Position numbers and translations under genes: made by a program. Below, in pieces: positions 34,642 to 42,826 of a DNA stretch of 47,258 nt; position 1 is the first letter of the stretch; every line of letters begins with the position of its first letter. Origin of the DNA: CAZRIZ01 sp964600285 (GTDB lineage Bacteria > Patescibacteriota > Saccharimonadia > Saccharimonadales > Saccharimonadaceae); NCBI GenBank assembly GCA_964600285.1, contig CAZRIZ010000002.1, positions 1 through 47,258 on the forward strand, given 5' to 3'. The notes below the pieces were generated by a model, which was given only the letters and a program-made list of their open reading frames with translations, was not told where the DNA came from and did no database searches.

Positions 34642-34799
34642 AAAAAATCCTTTCTTTAGTTTGTTTTGTCATCCGGATTGTTAAAGTAGCTTACCTCTAG
34701 GATTAAAAAATCTCTGGCTCACGCCAAAGACTAATATAAGATATATCCTCGGTAGCTTATTAAGTTGTTTACCAACCGCTACTGTCTTTGGGTAATGCA
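34642..34799 (-). ncRNA. Ribosomal protein L10 leader with internal terminator
   Basis: The transcript leader (about 158 nt) contains the L10-leader core: outer helix CAAAGAC/GTCTTTG (34784-34790 with 34725-34731), inner GTAGC/GCTAC with ACAGTAG and CTACCGAGG, and a GTTG-CAAC hairpin. Downstream, TCTTTGGC-GTGA-GCCAGAGA (34711-34730) forms an 8-bp hairpin followed by six U (34705-34710), an intrinsic terminator. The terminator's 5' arm overlaps the 3' arm of the outer helix (34725-34730), so the two folds exclude each other. This predicts attenuation controlled by L10(L12)4. Confidence 0.85.
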
Positions 34800-34805
34800 C
34801 TTACT

Positions 34806-34833
34806 ATTTTACCAGGGAAATCTTTTTTGTAAA
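34806..34833 (-). promoter_or_regulatory. rplJL promoter
   Basis: Minus-strand TTTACA (34828-34833) and TAAAAT (34806-34811) are 16 bp apart. The predicted start near 34799 begins the L10 leader. Confidence 0.65.
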
Positions 34834-34886
34834 GGGGCTTATCGTTTTATGGACTAAATTACTGAACATCTTGGATGTGTTTATAC

Positions 34887-34921
34887 AAAAAAGAGACGAG
34901 CTGTACGCTCGTCTCTTTTTT
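34887..34921. terminator. Strong bidirectional terminator after rplA
   Basis: A perfect 15-bp stem (34887-34901 with 34907-34921) around a TGTAC loop, A-rich on one outer side and T-rich on the other. It ends the rplA transcript on the minus strand and separates it from the rplJL promoter. Confidence 0.92.
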
Positions 34922-34943
34922 TATACTTAGTCTAATTTTGGCT

Positions 34944-35936
34944 TTAGGCTTGAACTTTGACGCTTGGTCCGTGTGAAGTCGTCACAAAAACTGATTTAAC
35001 GTAAACGCCTTTAACGCTAGCTGGTTTTTGGTTATTTAGATCGGACAAGAACGCTTCAGCGTTTTCTAATAGCTTGTCCTTTCCAAACGAAACCTTACCA
35101 AAACCAACGTGGACGATAGCTTGTTTGTCAACGCGATATTCAACTCGCCCAGCTTTCGCTTCCGAAACAGATTTGGCAATATCGGTGGTGACGGTACCGC
35201 TCTTTGGGTTTGGCATTAAGCCTTTTGGTCCAAGTGAACGAGCGTATTTGCCTAGTTTTGGCATAAGTTGAGGTGTTGTAATTAACACATCAAAATCTAA
35301 GTTGCCCTTTTCTAATTGTTTTAAGAACTCATCAGCGCCTGTGATGTCGGCTCCGGCATTTTTAGCCTCGGTCAAACGATCTTCAGGAGCAAATACGGCC
35401 ACGCGAACCTTCTTGCCAGTTCCGTGTGGCAACTTTACAGTTGCGCGAATATTTTGGTCGGCTTGTCTTGGGTCGACGTTCAATCGAACGTGCATTTCAG
35501 CCGTAGAGTCCGCTTTAGACGTGTTGGTCTTTGTTATTAATTCTATCGCGTCGGTTATTGAGTAAAGCTTAGTTTTGTCAATTAGCTTCACGGCTTCTTG
35601 ATACCTTCTGCCTCGTCGCTCTGTCTTTGGACGAACTTTTGGAGCTGGTCCTTTCTTTACATTAGCTTCAGCGCCATCTTGAGCTGAAGTGTCCCCCGCT
35701 TCTTTACGAGCTTCCTTTTCAGCTTTTTCTTCTGATTCTTTTAGGGATTTTTCGCTGCGCTTACCGGCTTTGGCTACGCTAGCCTCGCGCTTTGATATAA
35801 CATCTTTACTGGCTTTTTCAGCAGCCTCTTTTGCGGCTTTGATAGCTTGGTTTATCTCAACGATAGTGTTCTTTTCACTAACATCGAGTTTCATGGTCTT
35901 GGCTAAATCCAAGAGCTCACCTTTTTTCATGGTCAT
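34944..35936 (-). CDS. rplA: 50S ribosomal protein L1 with long N-terminal extension
   Basis: Protein of 330 aa, while L1 is normally about 230. The L1 part begins near residue 107 (RRGRRYQEAVKLIDKTKLYS) and is complete (GTGKKVRVAVFAPED, SLGPKGLMPNPKSGTVT, VKGVYVKSVFVTTSHGPSVKV). The extra N-terminus has a SAP/Rho-N-like start (KKGELLDLAKTMKLDVSEKN), then an Ala/Glu/Lys-rich coil and a basic stretch. L1 sits at the E-site stalk and is also a translational repressor. The gene appears to have its own promoter and leader rather than following rplK directly. Confidence 0.95.
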   Translation of the reverse strand: MTMKKGELLDLAKTMKLDVSEKNTIVEINQAIKAAKEAAEKASKDVISKREASVAKAGKRSEKSLKESEEKAEKEARKEAGDTSAQDGAEANVKKGPAPKVRPKTERRGRRYQEAVKLIDKTKLYSITDAIELITKTNTSKADSTAEMHVRLNVDPRQADQNIRATVKLPHGTGKKVRVAVFAPEDRLTEAKNAGADITGADEFLKQLEKGNLDFDVLITTPQLMPKLGKYARSLGPKGLMPNPKSGTVTTDIAKSVSEAKAGRVEYRVDKQAIVHVGFGKVSFGKDKLLENAEAFLSDLNNQKPASVKGVYVKSVFVTTSHGPSVKVQA

Positions 35937-36029
35937 AAGATTTCCTTTCTGTGGTACAAGCCCGTTTACAAAACGGTCCCAACAAATTATTTAACTACAT
36001 AATTCTATCATAAAAAATAGATAAAGCAA
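35937..36029 (-). promoter_or_regulatory. rplA promoter and leader hairpin
   Basis: Minus-strand TTGCTT (36024-36029) and TAGAAT (36002-36007) are 16 bp apart. The leader holds an element at 35952-35981: CCGTTT/AAACGG stem, closed by TGG/CCA across an asymmetric internal loop. This resembles in outline the hairpin with asymmetric loop bound by L1, so feedback by L1 is possible but unproven. Confidence 0.5.
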
Positions 36030-36054
36030 GCTTGCTAGCAGGCGCTTCTTAAAC

Positions 36055-36078
36055 AAAAATTACCCCACGCGGAGGTAA
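36055..36078 (-). terminator. Terminator after rplK
   Basis: TTACCTC pairs with GGGGTAA (one G-U pair) around a 5-nt CGCGT loop, followed on the minus strand by UUUUU (36055-36059). It would end the secE-nusG-rplK transcript before rplA. Confidence 0.65.
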
Positions 36079-36099
36079 CTTTGTTCTTGAACTCGATTT

Positions 36100-36525
36100 C
36101 TATTCGACTACTTCAACACCCATTGAGCGAGCTGTGCCAGCGATAATTTTCATCGCACCGGCCTCGTTGATGGCATTTAGCTGAGATTTTTTAATTTCAG
36201 CAATCTCTTTTAGTTGAGCTTTAGTAATCTTACCGACTTTTTCGGTGTGTGGTGTGCCACTACCTTTTTTAATACCAGCTTTTTCGCGAATCAAATCATC
36301 GACCGGCTGGCCTAGGCAAACCCAGTCAAAAGTTCGATCATCAAAAACTTGAAGGTGGACAATAACATCTTTGCCCATGAGGTCTTTAGTCTTTTCGTTG
36401 AACGGATTGATAAAATCCATCATATTAAGCCCCCATTGACCCAAAGTTGAGCCAACTGGAGGTCCAGCCGTAGCGCGGCCGGCAGGAATGCGTAATTTTA
36501 GATTCCCAATAACTTGTTTTGCCAT
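36100..36525 (-). CDS. rplK: 50S ribosomal protein L11
   Basis: Protein of 141 aa, standard length. Blocks are LRIPAGRATAGPPVGSTLGQ, GLNMMDFINPFNEKT (mixed loop), and the C-terminal rRNA-binding domain with AGIKKGSGTPHTEKVGKITK and TARSMGVEVVE. It binds the GTPase-associated centre of 23S rRNA. It follows nusG by 53 nt. Confidence 0.97.
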   Translation of the reverse strand: MAKQVIGNLKLRIPAGRATAGPPVGSTLGQWGLNMMDFINPFNEKTKDLMGKDVIVHLQVFDDRTFDWVCLGQPVDDLIREKAGIKKGSGTPHTEKVGKITKAQLKEIAEIKKSQLNAINEAGAMKIIAGTARSMGVEVVE

Positions 36526-36578
36526 TTAACTTTATTTCCTTTACTCGTTTACCGAGTGCGTAACGTTATTATTATACT

Positions 36579-37130
36579 TTAATTTTTCTTAACCTGCAAG
36601 GCGTCGAGTTCAACGGGCGTCTCACGACCAAACATACTAACCAAGACTTTGAGTTTACCTTTTTGCTGGTCGATTTCCGCAACGGCGCCGTCAAAACCTT
36701 TGAATGGTCCATCGATAATACCGACGACTTCACCGATTTTGTAATCAATTTCGTGAACTGGGTCTTCTACGCCCATGCGCTTCTTGATTTTGTCCATTTC
36801 GTTTTTAGAAACAGGAGTCGGAGTGGTGGTTGTACCCACGAAACCAGTTACGCCAGGAGTGTTGCGTACTACAAACCAAGATTCATCAGTCAAATTCATC
36901 TCTACCAGTACGTAGCCTTGAAAGATTTTCTTGTCGATGATTTTGCGTTTACCGTTTTTAATTTCAATAGTTTTTTCTTTTGGCACAACAGCGTCAAAGA
37001 TTAGTTTGGCGGCTGCTTCGTCATTTTTTAGACGAGTTTTTAGACTACTAGCAACTTTTTCCTCGTGTCCAGAATAAGTGTGGACGGCGTACCATTGACG
37101 AGTTGAATCATAGCGATTTTGTTTTTTCAT
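36579..37130 (-). CDS. nusG: Transcription factor NusG
   Basis: Protein of 183 aa. The NGN domain (WYAVHTYSGHEEKVASSLK, IFQGYVLVEMNLTDESWFVV, NTPGVTGFVG) is followed by a KOW domain (KIGEVVGIIDGPFKGFDGAV, RETPVELDALQVKKN). It links RNA polymerase to Rho or the ribosome. It lies 8 nt after secE in the classical secE-nusG-rplK order. Confidence 0.97.
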   Translation of the reverse strand: MKKQNRYDSTRQWYAVHTYSGHEEKVASSLKTRLKNDEAAAKLIFDAVVPKEKTIEIKNGKRKIIDKKIFQGYVLVEMNLTDESWFVVRNTPGVTGFVGTTTTPTPVSKNEMDKIKKRMGVEDPVHEIDYKIGEVVGIIDGPFKGFDGAVAEIDQQKGKLKVLVSMFGRETPVELDALQVKKN

Positions 37131-37138
37131 AATTTCCT

Positions 37139-37516
37139 TTACTTAACGACCAACTTAAATAACCATGAATAGAGATTGTCGAGTAATACGACTACAGCGA
37201 TAATTATTAAACTATATATAATTACAGCTAGTGTCATACTCCATGACTCTTTACGGTTGGGCCACTTGACTAGTTTAATTTCTCTGAATGAATCCCTGAT
37301 ATAGGCGAAAAATCGGGAAATCGGATTTCGCCGAACCTTTTTAGGTTCTTTTTTAGCCTCTTTTTTAATCTTAGCTTCTGACGTGATCTTCTTAGCTACA
37401 GTCTTTGGCTCTTCTTCATTTTTTATCTTAGTGGTCTTAACCTTGGCGCTTTTTGGGGGCGTTTTTTTGTCGTCCGCTTTTATGCGCGTAACCTTGGTCT
37501 TGGCTTGCTTACTCAC
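37139..37516 (-). CDS. secE: Preprotein translocase subunit SecE with Lys-rich extension
   Basis: Protein of 125 aa from GTG 37514-37516, behind GGAG. The first 62 residues are very rich in Lys, Ala and Thr (KKEAKKEPKKVRR near the end). The SecE core follows: FREIKLVKWPNRKESWSMTL and a single TM (about 98-120). SecE clamps SecY in the membrane. The core length is that of the minimal one-TM form; the extension is cytoplasmic and basic. Confidence 0.92.
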   Translation of the reverse strand: MSKQAKTKVTRIKADDKKTPPKSAKVKTTKIKNEEEPKTVAKKITSEAKIKKEAKKEPKKVRRNPISRFFAYIRDSFREIKLVKWPNRKESWSMTLAVIIYSLIIIAVVVLLDNLYSWLFKLVVK

Positions 37517-37535
37517 CTAAATCTCCTCAATTAAA

Positions 37536-37568
37536 AATCTGCCTATAGTTGTTTTAGCAGATTGTCAA
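37536..37568 (-). promoter_or_regulatory. secE promoter region with inverted repeat
   Basis: Minus-strand TTGACA (37563-37568) is followed by TATAGG at 15 bp or TAGGCA at 17 bp. An inverted repeat AATCTGC (37536-37542) / GCAGATT (37557-37563) brackets the spacer and -10, an arrangement that could be an operator. The region to 37622 otherwise holds only the -10 of the divergent GT2 gene. Confidence 0.5.
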
Positions 37569-37622
37569 GTTCATTGTAGTTTATTTTAGTCTGGCTGTCA
37601 AATGATATATAATATTTATAGT

Positions 37623-38747
37623 ATGGAAACTATAGATATTATTAAAATCGTTATCTTGCTAATTTGCTTACCTGCCTCTTTAGCCGTTCTAATTCAGCTA
37701 TTATTAAACCTCAAACGTTTTCGAGCCCGCGATTTCGATGTGCGCTATCTAACAACTGATGAGTCGCCGACCGTAACAGTTTGTATCCCGGTCCGTAACG
37801 AAAACCATGCGATTCGCGACTGTTTAGAGCGAGTTCTAGCGAGTAATTATACAAAAATGGAAGTCATAGTCTTGGATGATGACTCAGTCGACAACACCCC
37901 AGAAATTGTCAAAATTTTTGCTCGTGATGGAGTTAGGTTTGTAAAGGGCGAAACTCTACCAGAGGGTTGGATTGGCAAAAATAAGGCTAACGATCAAATG
38001 ATGAAGCAAGCTAGTGGACAATATATTTTGTTCTTGAGCGCTGATACTGATATAAAACCAGATTCGATTTCTCGCTTAATAGCACATGCCGAGCGTCGTA
38101 AACTTGATATGATTGGCGTTATGCCAGTTCGCCTTGATGGTCAAAGGTTAAGTACCTTTTTAGCTCCGATGCGGTATTTTTGGACAATTATTTTTAGTAG
38201 CCCAAAGCATCCCGCTCACACTACGGCCTCGTGGTTGGTGCGTCGTCAGGCACTGATCGAAAATGGTGGCTTTGAAAAGTATAAATCTGTCATCATACCA
38301 GAGGCGCGTATGTCGGCGGATTTTGCTAAGAAAAATTCCTATGAGTTTATAGTTTCAGATGAAAAACTAGGTTTTAGCTACGAAAAGCGTTGGTCATCGC
38401 AGATCGATACGGCGATTAGAACTTTTTGGCCAGTCAATGTCCGATCTGGATTTAGTATGTTGGGGATTCTCTTGATGTCTATCCTACTTTGGGCGACAAT
38501 TCTAGTTAGCTATCTTACCAAGAGCTTTAGTTTTGTAGATGGTTTGTTAATCGCGTCAGCCCTTCTTCTCAACCTTTCCTATACGATATTCGCTTTCTCG
38601 GCGTGGCGTAAGAGTAGCCTTCTCGCTTTCTTTGTCTGGCCTTTCATGGTTATCCAAGACTTGTGTTGTTTAGTAGCTAGCTTCATTCGTCACCAGTCCC
38701 ACAGCTTGGTCTGGAAGGGACGTAGCTTGACCGATCATATTGACTAA
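37623..38747 (+). CDS. Membrane-linked family 2 glycosyltransferase
   Basis: Protein of 374 aa from ATG 37623; the upstream in-frame ATG at 37602 overlaps the -10 box and is rejected. TATAAT (37608-37613) ends 9 nt before the start (leaderless). One N-terminal TM, then the GT-A domain: VTVCIPVRNENHAIRDCL, VIVLDDDSVDNTPEI, and the DxD-like LSADTDIKPDS. The insertion ETLPEGWIGKNKA resembles CrtQ/HpnB-like transferases that modify lipids. Three C-terminal hydrophobic segments (about 275-360) complete it. The substrate is unknown. The stop overlaps the convergent kinase stop by 3 nt. Confidence 0.82.
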   Translation: METIDIIKIVILLICLPASLAVLIQLLLNLKRFRARDFDVRYLTTDESPTVTVCIPVRNENHAIRDCLERVLASNYTKMEVIVLDDDSVDNTPEIVKIFARDGVRFVKGETLPEGWIGKNKANDQMMKQASGQYILFLSADTDIKPDSISRLIAHAERRKLDMIGVMPVRLDGQRLSTFLAPMRYFWTIIFSSPKHPAHTTASWLVRRQALIENGGFEKYKSVIIPEARMSADFAKKNSYEFIVSDEKLGFSYEKRWSSQIDTAIRTFWPVNVRSGFSMLGILLMSILLWATILVSYLTKSFSFVDGLLIASALLLNLSYTIFAFSAWRKSSLLAFFVWPFMVIQDLCCLVASFIRHQSHSLVWKGRSLTDHID

Positions 38748-39856
38748 TCAATTTTTAGCGTAAAACTAAAAGTTGAACCAAAATTTAAACGACTAATAAG
38801 TTCTATTTTTGTGCCGAGTTTTCCAGCTAGCTTCTGACAGACATACAGCCCTAGCCCAGTCCCACTGGTTTCTCTAGTGCGGTAATCTTCGACACGGAAA
38901 AACTTTTTGAAGATATTAACCCTGTCTGCTTTTGGGATGCCGATACCCGTGTCGGTTACGGCGAATTCAATTTGTTTCCCAGTTTGCTCTACGTGGAGAG
39001 TAACACTACCCTCTTTTGTGTATTTAATAGCATTGCTGATAAGGTTTTGCAGAATCTCCTCTAGATAAAGCCGATTGGTTGTGATAATTTTATCGGTTAT
39101 TCGAATATCTAGGTCAAATTTTAGCTTATGGTCTTCAGCGATCCTAGAATATTTTTGATAAATTGAGTTTATCATTGGCTCAATTTCAACTGGCTCCAGA
39201 TTTGAAGCAGATTGTCGTTCAGCGCGCGCCAACGAAGATAAATCATTGACCATGTTGGCCAAAATGAGAACTTGCTCGTGGGCCATGTCGGCGAACTGTT
39301 TGATTGCCGTAACGTCAGCTTCACGCTCAATCAGCACATCTAAGTTTGATAGCGTTCCTTCTGCCACTGTGATTGGAGTCCTTAGCTCGTGACTCACAAC
39401 GCTTATAAATTCATCGCGCTCCTCTTCTAGATTTTTAAGTCTAGTGACATCGCGCAACATGATAATATAACCCAGCGTTTTTATGGTAGCTTCGGCTGTT
39501 TGACTGTCTTTGATCGGCGCAACGTTTATTTCCAAGCGTATTTTGTCTGCTTTATCGTAAGGTAGTGAATAAGTGTCCCAGACGGTAGCGCGGTCGGTCT
39601 TTAATACTTTTTTTAGTAAATCTATAGTCTCGTCATTTTCGTCAACGACCTCAATCACTTGACTAAGTAGCTTACCGGTCAATGTTTGGTTAGTGTCTAG
39701 GAGTTGCAGAGTGGACGCGTTATACATCGTAACAATGCCACGATGGTCTATCAGAATAACGCCATCGGACATGTTATTGATTAGAATTTCAAACGATTGG
39801 TCTGGCTGATAGCCTGCGTCAACTAATCTTTTAAGCCCATTTTTTGATCCCACCAT
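38744..39856 (-). CDS. Soluble PAS-domain histidine kinase
   Basis: Protein of 370 aa. The PAS domain (about 20-135) reads SFEILINNMSDGVILIDHRG onward. HisKA has FISVVSHELRTPI with phospho-acceptor H156. HATPase_c has the N box LQNLISNAIKYT, G1 DTGIGIPKAD and G2 GTGLGLYVCQKL. There is no TM or signal peptide, so the sensor is cytoplasmic. No response regulator is adjacent (orphan). TATAAT (39867-39872) lies 10 nt before the ATG (leaderless). Confidence 0.92.
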   Translation of the reverse strand: MVGSKNGLKRLVDAGYQPDQSFEILINNMSDGVILIDHRGIVTMYNASTLQLLDTNQTLTGKLLSQVIEVVDENDETIDLLKKVLKTDRATVWDTYSLPYDKADKIRLEINVAPIKDSQTAEATIKTLGYIIMLRDVTRLKNLEEERDEFISVVSHELRTPITVAEGTLSNLDVLIEREADVTAIKQFADMAHEQVLILANMVNDLSSLARAERQSASNLEPVEIEPMINSIYQKYSRIAEDHKLKFDLDIRITDKIITTNRLYLEEILQNLISNAIKYTKEGSVTLHVEQTGKQIEFAVTDTGIGIPKADRVNIFKKFFRVEDYRTRETSGTGLGLYVCQKLAGKLGTKIELISRLNFGSTFSFTLKID

Positions 39857-39874
39857 AATACTTATGATTATACA

Positions 39875-40582
39875 CTAAATTATGGCTGAATATCGTTTCA
39901 AGCTCTTCTCTTTTAGTTTATAATCTGGCATTATTTTAGAAACTTCTTGCCAAAAGGCGCGTGAGTGATTCATATGCCTAGTGTGGCAGAGTTCGTGGAT
40001 AATAACATAATCGATTAACTCGTTTGGTAACGTCATGAGTGATATATTTAACGAGATTGTTGAGCGGCTAGAGCAACTTCCCCACCGTGTTGTGGCGTGG
40101 GACAGCCGTATATTACTGCAGACGAAATCGTGCTTCTTGGCTAGGTAGGTCAATCTTTCGGGTAGATAATTTTTGGCTTGTTGGCGTAGTACTTTAGAGA
40201 TTTTTTGTCGAATAAGGCTTTGTATATTGTCGTCCGTAATTAGTGACGCGTCGGGTAACCTTACCACCAAGTAGTTGGGTCTTACGGTAACGTTACCTGG
40301 TTCACCTATCTCAATCTTAAGCAGGTGATTTTTTCCAATCACATGACCTTCTTTATAAACTGTCTTGTTTGGGCGATTAACTAGAGATTTTCTAATAGCG
40401 TTGCGGTTGTCTTCTAAAAAGCTCGTTATCTGCTTATCGCGCACAAGATATGGTGCGGTTACCTTCAGGTTGCCTGAGGCATCAAGTCTAATGCTAAGTC
40501 TTCTCGAGGCGTAAGACCGAGTTATTTTTATTAATCCAAATTCAGAATCGTCTAAACTAGATGAATTTTTTGATTTTGACAT
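39875..40582 (-). CDS. YgjP-like (DUF45/SprT-type) metallopeptidase
   Basis: Protein of 235 aa. The zinc motif VIIHELCHTRHMNHSRAFWQEV (H-E-L-C-H with the downstream NHS..F/W) defines the YgjP/WLM group. Upstream SHATTRWGSCSSRSTISLN is the other conserved block. The N-terminal third is beta-rich. The cytosolic role of the family is unclear. It is translated with the P-loop kinase gene (26-nt overlap). Confidence 0.85.
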   Translation of the reverse strand: MSKSKNSSSLDDSEFGLIKITRSYASRRLSIRLDASGNLKVTAPYLVRDKQITSFLEDNRNAIRKSLVNRPNKTVYKEGHVIGKNHLLKIEIGEPGNVTVRPNYLVVRLPDASLITDDNIQSLIRQKISKVLRQQAKNYLPERLTYLAKKHDFVCSNIRLSHATTRWGSCSSRSTISLNISLMTLPNELIDYVIIHELCHTRHMNHSRAFWQEVSKIMPDYKLKEKSLKRYSAII

Positions 40583-41174
40583 TCTTGTTCGGCAAAATTG
40601 GTCGTGGCGCCACTAGATTACCGTCTTGGCATGATAGGCGTCTTAATAAACTCTTGGCTTGTGTTGAAAATGTGTGGTTTCCACTGATTACAACTGGATT
40701 CTCGCGTAGATTTGGCGTGGTAAAGCGCTTGGTCATGGTATTGAATTGTTCGGTGGTCAGTAAGTATTTACGAGGTGAGGCCTTGACGTTCCTGGTCGAA
40801 CGATAGAGCGCAGTTGGCTCGGTATTTTGTACCCAAACCGTTACGACCTCGTAATTATTTTGTTTAGCAATTTGGCGATAGGCCATGCGGTCGCTTCTGG
40901 CCTCTAGTCCGCCTTCAATCATGATGGCGCGACGTGAGCGCATCAGTTCTGGTAAAATCGATCGGCCGATGGTTTCTAAGTGAGATTCTTCGTCTTTTGT
41001 AAATTCTGGCGCGGCAAACAAGTCAAACCTTAAATCGTTTAGGTTGATAAAAGGCGTATTAAAAGCCTTGGCGAATTTTTCTGCGAAGAAAGTCTTGCCA
41101 CTACCTGGTATGCCTATTAGTAAAATTAAGTATGGCTGATTGATAAATAGAGTCTTCGCTGGTTGATTATTCAT
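40557..41174 (-). CDS. P-loop nucleotide kinase-like ATPase (AAA_33 type)
   Basis: Protein of 205 aa. Walker A is LLIGIPGSGKTFFAEKFA, followed by a kinase-like lid with RSRRAIMIEGGLEARSDR and VVTVWVQNTE. This fits zeta-toxin/polynucleotide-kinase-like small ATPases that phosphorylate small molecules or RNA ends. No antitoxin partner is visible. A TATAAT about 30 nt upstream gives a short leader without a clear Shine-Dalgarno. Confidence 0.75.
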   Translation of the reverse strand: MNNQPAKTLFINQPYLILLIGIPGSGKTFFAEKFAKAFNTPFINLNDLRFDLFAAPEFTKDEESHLETIGRSILPELMRSRRAIMIEGGLEARSDRMAYRQIAKQNNYEVVTVWVQNTEPTALYRSTRNVKASPRKYLLTTEQFNTMTKRFTTPNLRENPVVISGNHTFSTQAKSLLRRLSCQDGNLVAPRPILPNKNVKIKKFI

Positions 41175-41292
41175 AAATTTATTTGATTAACCTGATTAGT
41201 ATATTGAGTATAATTATACCATCTTTTTTAATTTTATTAACAACCTATGTGCATGGGTGAAGCAAGGCTAGATTACTGATATACTGTATCCT

Positions 41293-42102
41293 ATGAAGAT
41301 TGGCGATAGAATTATTCACCATTGGTTGCGGCTACCCTATACGCTGTCGGTCAGACATGAGCGACTGCAAAACGTGTTCGGCACTACCTATGTATTAATT
41401 CACGGGCTAGCTGATACGGGCGATCTTTGGAAGCCATTGTTAAAAAAGCTACCTAAAGACGCTAATTACTTTGTGGTTGACTTGCTGGGTCATGGTGATT
41501 CTAGACACCCTGATGGCGACGACGATGTCTATAGTGCACCAAGGCAGGCGCAGAACCTGTTAGCGACATACGTAAAAACGGGTATGTCTGGTCCGGTGGT
41601 GCTGATTGGGCACTCGTTTGGGGGCTTAGTGGCTTCAGAGTTTGCTCGTGGCTATAAAGGTATTGTTACGCAAATAATTTTGGTGTCTCCGCCGATATAT
41701 CGTGACGAATCGAAAGACAAAAAGGACCGGTATCGTCAGGAGGAAATGCTTAGAGACTTATACAAGCAACTACTGGAACAGCCAGATATCCTAATGTATG
41801 GCTACGAGCTGGTAGATAAGCTGCAGCTCATGGGCTTTTCGAAAGTTAAGTTTAACAAAGAAAATTTTGTTGGCGTGACCGGCACGCTACGGTCAGGGAT
41901 TATTCACCAGCAAGCAGGCAAGAGATTAGTTAGAAGTACTGTACCGACAACTATCATTTATGGTCTGCTAGATCCATTGCTCGTGCCGACGAACTTCACT
42001 GCGCTAAGGGATCTAAATCCGAACATTAGTGTTGTTCCGCTCATGACCGCCCATGCGATTAGGGATGTGACTATCCGAGCAATACTAAAGGCTTTTTTGT
42101 AG
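41293..42102 (+). CDS. Alpha/beta hydrolase
   Basis: Protein of 269 aa. Oxyanion region YVLIHGLADTGDLW, nucleophile elbow VVLIGHSFGGLVA (serine), acid GLLDPLLV and histidine in TAHAIRD form a complete triad. There is no signal peptide. A TATACT box (41280-41285) lies 7 nt before the ATG (leaderless). The substrate is unknown. The next 100 nt hold a small GACAG/CTGTC hairpin (42111-42127) that could aid termination. Confidence 0.87.
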   Translation: MKIGDRIIHHWLRLPYTLSVRHERLQNVFGTTYVLIHGLADTGDLWKPLLKKLPKDANYFVVDLLGHGDSRHPDGDDDVYSAPRQAQNLLATYVKTGMSGPVVLIGHSFGGLVASEFARGYKGIVTQIILVSPPIYRDESKDKKDRYRQEEMLRDLYKQLLEQPDILMYGYELVDKLQLMGFSKVKFNKENFVGVTGTLRSGIIHQQAGKRLVRSTVPTTIIYGLLDPLLVPTNFTALRDLNPNISVVPLMTAHAIRDVTIRAILKAFL

Positions 42103-42201
42103 CTCTTTACTGACAGCAGGACTGTCGAATGAGTAATCTTTTAGCTTGGCGTGTAGCTTAATCTGAGAGTATTCGGGATTTCAAATTTTTTATATTTTTA
42201 C

Positions 42202-42783
42202 TTACTTATCTATGTAGTTATCGTTAAAAACCAACTCAGCCTTCTTAACAAAATAACTGGTTTTGTCATAGTCAATATCATAACTTTCAAAAGCGCTTAT
42301 CATTTCTTCAATACTATTAAAAGTTGTATTAACGTGGTCTGATGTGTCTTCCATCTCTATAAATATATATTTATTATTAACCAACTGTACTGCTATTTGT
42401 ATTTTATTATCTGTATAAACAATACATTTATCGTATATTTTTATTAGTTCTTTATAATTTAATTTTCTCATGAACTCAACGGCGTTATCTATGTTGGTTA
42501 TCTCACATTCAGTTTTGCCTTGTTCTAATATCCTGCCATCCGTATCGTATTTTTTGTATTTATAAACCAGTTTCTTTGTAATGCCTACAATATCTCTAAC
42601 TAAGATACATTGTTTTAACAAGTCTAATATGTTCATACTAAAAATATCAATATCATTTCTTAGCATGTAAATATCGTTCAAATCATATTGTTCTACAATA
42701 TTAAAGCCCTGTTTTAATAGGTCTTTATGTAATTTGTCATAATTACAATTAACTTTTACTGTTATCTCTTTTTCTATTTTCAT
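42202..42783 (-). CDS. CYTH/class-IV-cyclase-like protein, AT-rich, possibly acquired
   Basis: Protein of 193 aa from ATG 42781-42783; an upstream ATG lies inside tRNA-Trp and is rejected. The N-terminal MKIEKEITVKV matches the ExExK start of the CYTH fold, and later segments alternate charged strands (ILEQGKTECEIT, FIEMEDTSDHV). A full set of CYTH acidic/basic residues is not clear. Base composition is far lower in GC than neighbours: 11 of 60 bases in 42361-42420, against 30 of 60 in 41521-41580, with many ATA and TTA codons. It lies 43 nt after the tRNA-Trp 3' end with no terminator. This suggests horizontal gain. Confidence 0.65.
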   Translation of the reverse strand: MKIEKEITVKVNCNYDKLHKDLLKQGFNIVEQYDLNDIYMLRNDIDIFSMNILDLLKQCILVRDIVGITKKLVYKYKKYDTDGRILEQGKTECEITNIDNAVEFMRKLNYKELIKIYDKCIVYTDNKIQIAVQLVNNKYIFIEMEDTSDHVNTTFNSIEEMISAFESYDIDYDKTSYFVKKAELVFNDNYIDK

Positions 42784-42826
42784 ACCAAATCTATCTATTT
42801 TAATTCGAGCTTGACTAATATTTATC

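Noticed and set aside
42103..42201. Second attachment-site copy of the tRNA-Trp 3' end beyond the AT-rich gene
   Set aside because: I found no repeat of the tRNA 3' segment at the far side, so integrase-mediated insertion is not shown.
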